Source: Oscillospiraceae bacterium (GTDB taxonomy: Bacteria; Bacillota; Clostridia; Oscillospirales; Oscillospiraceae). Taken from it: DNA of 64,000 bases. How positions within the stretch are numbered: the first letter of the stretch is position 1; each line of letters starts with the position of its first letter. The notes below the pieces were generated by a model, which worked only from the letters and a program-made list of their open reading frames with translations, made no database searches and had not been told where the DNA came from. The stretch spans positions 1 to 64,000 of the forward strand of contig JAFZRS010000021.1 in assembly GCA_017619715.1 (NCBI GenBank), read 5' to 3'. Positions 60,390 to 64,000 of this stretch are shown here, one piece after another. A program made the position numbers and the translations under genes.

Positions 60390-61549
60390 GCGCAAGACGA
60401 TACAGGGGGCGCAAAAGAAGGCAAAGACTGCTTCTTTTGTTTGCCGCGCTTGTGGTGATCGCAGGAGCGGTCATAGCGGCGATACTGCACAATAATAAAC
60501 AGGATTCCGGCGTGCTGCCCACTCCGCCGGAGCAGGCTGATCCCGCCGGAGACGACCGACCGGATAACACGGACCCTGTCGATGGCGAAGGGAATACCGG
60601 CTCCGATGAAACGCCTGTTACCGAGGCGTACGATCGCATCGAACTGCAGGGCGATCAGCAGCAGTATGACGCGGTGTACCGTGTGGGGAACACAGGCTAT
60701 GAGATGTACACCTACGTCCCCGATGTCGCCCGGCGCTATGCCGAGGCGGTGACGGCAACGGCAAATGAATTAAGCGGCACAGCGGCGGTTTATGCCCTGG
60801 CGGTGCCGCTGTCCTCCGGCATCACACTGCCGGACGAGCTGACGGATATGGCCATCTTCGGAAATCAGCAGCGTGCGGAGGAGGATCTGGACGCCATGAT
60901 GGGCGAGAGCGTCCGCTTTGTGCCTCTGTATGATGCGCTGATGCGCCACCGCACCGAGTATGTCTATTACCGCACCGACCACCATTGGACGGGATTAGGC
61001 GCTTATTACGCCTACCGGCAATTCTGCCAGGCGAAGGGTATTGCGCCCCACGAGCTGACGGACTATGCGGTAAAGGATTTTCCCGGTTTTTTGGGCAGCT
61101 TCTATAACGATACCAACAGCTATCCGGGCATGAAGGACAATCCCGACACGGTGACCGCCTACTATCCTATTGCCGAAGCGCCCATGACCGTGACCGATCA
61201 AAAAGGCAATACCACCACCTTCCCCAGTGCCATCTGCGATGAGTCAACCGCGCCGGCGGCGTATAAGTACGGCGCCTATATCTACGGCGATAACACCTTC
61301 ACCGTGCTGCGCAACCAGTCGCTGCAAGACGGGAGCTGCTGTCTGGTGGTGAAGGAATCCTTCGGCAACGCGTTTGTGCCGTTTTTGGCGGATCACTATC
61401 AGACCGTCTATGTGGCGGATTATCGCTACTGGAGCGGCAGTATCAAGGCGTTTGTCCGGGAAAACGGCGTGCAGGACGTGCTGTTTATCAACAATCTGTC
61501 CGCTGTCCGTAACGGCTACTTGATCGGGAAACTGCAAGGCATTGCGTAA
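60386..61549 (+). CDS. DHHW family (AlgX/SGNH-like) protein
   Basis: A 387-residue protein with one N-terminal membrane anchor (about residues 14-33), a Pro/Asp-rich linker, then an SGNH-like extracytoplasmic domain. TDHHW at YYRTDHHWTGLGAYYAYR gives the family name; the nearby ESFGNAF is the other active-site block. By analogy to AlgX/AlgJ it would pass acyl groups to a surface polymer with the MBOAT gene downstream. A 4-base overlap with the DUF4358 gene indicates coupling. Confidence 0.88.
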   Translation: MSARRYRGRKRRQRLLLLFAALVVIAGAVIAAILHNNKQDSGVLPTPPEQADPAGDDRPDNTDPVDGEGNTGSDETPVTEAYDRIELQGDQQQYDAVYRVGNTGYEMYTYVPDVARRYAEAVTATANELSGTAAVYALAVPLSSGITLPDELTDMAIFGNQQRAEEDLDAMMGESVRFVPLYDALMRHRTEYVYYRTDHHWTGLGAYYAYRQFCQAKGIAPHELTDYAVKDFPGFLGSFYNDTNSYPGMKDNPDTVTAYYPIAEAPMTVTDQKGNTTTFPSAICDESTAPAAYKYGAYIYGDNTFTVLRNQSLQDGSCCLVVKESFGNAFVPFLADHYQTVYVADYRYWSGSIKAFVRENGVQDVLFINNLSAVRNGYLIGKLQGIA

Positions 61550-61557
61550 TAAAAACA

Positions 61558-61593
61558 GAAAAAGTGGGGCAGATCGGCTCTGCCCCGCTTTTT
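61558..61593 (+). terminator. hairpin terminator before the MBOAT gene
   Basis: Eleven-bp stem AGTGGGGCAGA/TCTGCCCCGCT (with flanking A/T) followed by TTTTT. It may limit but not abolish readthrough. Confidence 0.7.
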
Positions 61594-61612
61594 AGATAGA
61601 GAGGAGTACCCC

Positions 61613-63013
61613 ATGGTCTTTTCCAGCACCGTTTTTCTGCTGTTGTTCCTTCCGCTGGTGGCGGTCATATACTATGTATGCCCGCGCCGCGGCCGCAACG
61701 CGGTGCTGTTGATCGCCAGTTTGCTGTTTTACGGCTGGGGTGAGCCAAAATATATTCTCATCATGCTCTTTTCCACGGTATTTGACTATTGCAACGGTCT
61801 GGGTATCGGGTATTTCCGGCATCTGGGCAGGAACAAAGCCGCCAAAGCCGTGCTGATTGTGTCCGTGGTGGGGAATCTCTCCATTCTGGGCTTTTTCAAA
61901 TACACGGATTTTGCCGTTGACAACATCAATAGCCTCTTGTCCCTGGGACTTCCGGCGTTAGGTCTGGCGCTGCCCATCGGCATTTCCTTTTATACGTTCC
62001 AGACCATGTCCTACACCATCGACGTGTACCGCTGCCAGGTAGCGCCTCAGCGGAATATACTGGACTTTGCCGCCTATGTGACGCTGTTTCCTCAGTTGAT
62101 CGCAGGTCCCATCGTCCAGTATAAGACGGTGGAAAAGGACCTCCATACCCGGCAGGAGAACTGGTTGGAGGCCAGCCGCGGTATGCAGCGGTTTGTGGTC
62201 GGGCTGGGGAAAAAGGTGCTTCTTGCCAATCAGATGGGTGCGCTGTGGGAGAGTATTTCCGCCATGGAACACCCCGGCGTGTTGACGGCGTGGCTCGGCG
62301 CGTTGGCGTTTACGTTTCAGATCTATTTTGACTTTTCCGGCTATTCGGACATGGCGATCGGGCTGGGTCACCTGTTCGGCTTCACGTTTTTGGAGAACTT
62401 CCGCTACCCCTATGAATCCCGCAGTGTCACGGAGTTCTGGCGCCGCTGGCATATCAGTCTGGGCACGTGGTTCCGTGAATATGTCTATATCCCCTTGGGC
62501 GGCAACCGTCGGGGGTTATGGCGTCAGATGCTCAACCTGTTGATCGTGTGGTTCTTGACCGGACTCTGGCACGGCGCCAGTTGGAACTTTGTGCTGTGGG
62601 GACTCTATTACGCGGCATTGTTGATTCTGGAAAAAACGGTACTGCTGAAAGTTTTGAACCGTCTGCCGGCGGCAGTGGGACATCTTTATACCTGCCTGTG
62701 CTTCGTGCTGGGCTGGGTACTGTTTGCCGTCACGGATCTGGGTCGGCTGGGTCAGTATTTTGCCGCCATGTTTAGCGGCGTACTGATAGACGGCGGCACA
62801 TGGTATCTGCTGCGCTCCAACGCCGCATGGCTGGTGTTGGCGGCGGTGGGGTGTACGGCGCTGCCCGCCTCACTGTGGAAGCGTTGGGAAGAACGGCTGC
62901 CAAACGGCGCGGCAACGGCATTGCGCGCCGTGGGCGTCACGGCGGTTTTGCTGCTCAGCATGGCATTTTTGGTAGGTGACAGCTATAATCCCTTTTTGTA
63001 TTTCCGGTTTTAG
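61613..63013 (+). CDS. MBOAT family O-acyltransferase (AlgI/PatA type)
   Basis: A 466-residue membrane protein with about ten helices. FYGWGEPKYILIML at the start and GLWHGASWNFVLWGLYYA near residue 320 hold the catalytic His of the MBOAT fold. It moves acyl groups across the membrane for polymer O-acylation. GAGGAG precedes the ATG. Flanked by two DHHW genes. Confidence 0.94.
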   Translation: MVFSSTVFLLLFLPLVAVIYYVCPRRGRNAVLLIASLLFYGWGEPKYILIMLFSTVFDYCNGLGIGYFRHLGRNKAAKAVLIVSVVGNLSILGFFKYTDFAVDNINSLLSLGLPALGLALPIGISFYTFQTMSYTIDVYRCQVAPQRNILDFAAYVTLFPQLIAGPIVQYKTVEKDLHTRQENWLEASRGMQRFVVGLGKKVLLANQMGALWESISAMEHPGVLTAWLGALAFTFQIYFDFSGYSDMAIGLGHLFGFTFLENFRYPYESRSVTEFWRRWHISLGTWFREYVYIPLGGNRRGLWRQMLNLLIVWFLTGLWHGASWNFVLWGLYYAALLILEKTVLLKVLNRLPAAVGHLYTCLCFVLGWVLFAVTDLGRLGQYFAAMFSGVLIDGGTWYLLRSNAAWLVLAAVGCTALPASLWKRWEERLPNGAATALRAVGVTAVLLLSMAFLVGDSYNPFLYFRF

Positions 63014-63025
63014 GGGAGGGTGACG

Positions 63026-64000
63026 ATGAAAAGACGAGAATTACCGCCCCTGATCGCCATTGCGCTGATCCTGCTGGGACTGTCCGCCGGGTCTCTCGCG
63101 TTGCCGGATCGGGCGTTTTCCGACAACGAAAACCGCTATTTACAGCAGTCGCCTCAACTGACGGCGGATCACCTCTTTTCCGGGAAATTTACCCAAGAGG
63201 CGGAGAAATATGAGAGCGACCAGATCCTGCTGCGGGATTTCTGGATGGGTGCGGCGTCCACGTTGCAGCGTCTTTTGGGCAAGGGGGATATCAACGGCGT
63301 ATATCTGGGCGCGGACGGCTACTATTTTGCCCGCTTGACAGAGGACGAGTTTGACGATGCCTCCTATGAAAAGAATCTTCGCGCGGTGACAGCGTTTTTT
63401 GATACCCATACAGATGTTTCCTGCCGCTTGTTGCTCTCGCCTTCGCCGGGCACGTTGCTGTGGGACAAACTGCCCGTCGGCGCACCGATGTATGATGCCG
63501 CGCCGCGCAGGGAGCTTTTGCCCGCGCTGGTGGGACGGGACCGCGTGGTGGACGTGACGGACGCGCTGATGGCACTGGACGAGCCGTATTACCGCACCGA
63601 CCACCACTGGACCACTGTCGGCGCGCAGGCGGCGTATGAGGTATGGTGCGATTCCACGAACCGCGCGGTGCGCAATCAGGAGTTGACCGCCGTGACCGAC
63701 ACCTTTCGCGGCACGCTCTATTCCAAGGTTTTGTTGCCGGATAGCCCTCAAGACACGATTACCCTGCCCAAGGGCGTGACGATCCACTCTATGGACTGTG
63801 ACGGCAAGCTCACAGACAGCCTGTACGACTGGAGCCGGTTGCAGGAGAAGGACCAGTACACCGTGTTCATGGGCGGCAACTGGGCGCATACGGAGATTGA
63901 CACAGGCGCGGAGAACGGCCGAAGACTCCTGCTGGTGAAGGACTCCTTTGCCAACTGCTTTTTGCCGTTTTTGGTGGGCGATTTTGAGCACATCACCGTG
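63026..64000 (+). CDS. second DHHW family protein (3' end outside window)
   Basis: The frame runs open to the window edge, 325 codons, so the C-terminus is missing. The N-terminal helix is followed by ALPDRAFSDNENRYLQQSP, the AlgX-like entry. The YYRTDHHWTTVGAQ motif matches the DHHW gene at 60386, and LLVKDSFANCFLPF is the second active-site block. Together with the MBOAT gene it forms an O-acylation unit. GGGGAGGG lies 6 bases before the ATG, 12 bases after the MBOAT stop. Confidence 0.9.
   Translation, partial: MKRRELPPLIAIALILLGLSAGSLALPDRAFSDNENRYLQQSPQLTADHLFSGKFTQEAEKYESDQILLRDFWMGAASTLQRLLGKGDINGVYLGADGYYFARLTEDEFDDASYEKNLRAVTAFFDTHTDVSCRLLLSPSPGTLLWDKLPVGAPMYDAAPRRELLPALVGRDRVVDVTDALMALDEPYYRTDHHWTTVGAQAAYEVWCDSTNRAVRNQELTAVTDTFRGTLYSKVLLPDSPQDTITLPKGVTIHSMDCDGKLTDSLYDWSRLQEKDQYTVFMGGNWAHTEIDTGAENGRRLLLVKDSFANCFLPFLVGDFEHITV

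Overview
The window comes from a spore-forming, low-oxygen Clostridia-type Firmicute. The nearest fit is the Oscillospiraceae/Ruminococcaceae group; this is inferred from gene content and not from a marker-gene tree. Most of the DNA is GC-rich and genes are tightly packed. Spore genes are present (SpoIIID, SpoIIE, a LysM-GH18 cortex-type hydrolase, a BclA-like collagen-repeat protein). So are a reverse rubrerythrin, Feo iron uptake, and the Firmicute orders rimP-nusA-ylxR-ylxQ-infB-rbfA-nrnA-truB-ribF and SRP RNA-dnaX-ybaB.

Layout. 1-1000: 3' end of a collagen-like gene and a tRNA-Gly. 1-7 kb: D-Ala-D-Ala carboxypeptidase, glucose-6-phosphate isomerase, a small P-loop protein, a DUF1846 protein, spoIIID and small unknown genes. 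7-9 kb: serine acetyltransferase and DegV. 9.1-12.5 kb: an iron operon feoA-feoA-feoB plus a 57-residue Cys-rich membrane protein, with three TTAG-N6-CTAA operator-like sites. 12.6-16.0 kb: tRNA-Met/Ile2 and tRNA-Trp, then an AT-rich island with a ribbon-helix-helix-like gene and a single-chain restriction-modification enzyme, bounded by copies of the tRNA-Trp 3' end and terminator. 16-18.3 kb: azlCD, a TIGR00266 protein, tRNA-Asp and tRNA-Thr. 18.3-28.8 kb: spoIIE and the nusA-infB-ribF operon. 29-37.5 kb: lipid kinase, AI-2E transporter, a five-gene peptide ABC importer and a DUF3810 protein. 37.5-42.5 kb: deoD-deoC, an AT-rich CAP-domain lipoprotein, rubrerythrin, gamma carbonic anhydrase and a second nucleoside phosphorylase. 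42.7-52.9 kb: lipoprotein, second feoB, spore hydrolase, a heterodimeric ABC exporter whose second subunit is frameshifted, cytidine deaminase, an orphan feoA and two COG0523 metallochaperone GTPases. 53-59.8 kb: AGCS symporter, SRP RNA, dnaX, ybaB, guaB and pepT. 59.9-64 kb: an O-acylation cluster (DUF4358 lipoprotein, DHHW, MBOAT, DHHW) cut by the window end.

Themes. Metal handling recurs: two FeoB, three FeoA, two COG0523 GTPases and a putative metal-responsive operator. Nucleoside salvage recurs too: deoD, deoC, a uridine-phosphorylase-like gene, cdd and guaB. Two stretches (about 13.2-15.7 kb and 39.0-40.3 kb) are clearly AT-richer than their surroundings and look acquired. The best candidates for something new are the tRNA-Trp-linked restriction island with its 30-bp operator and the TTAG-N6-CTAA iron operators.
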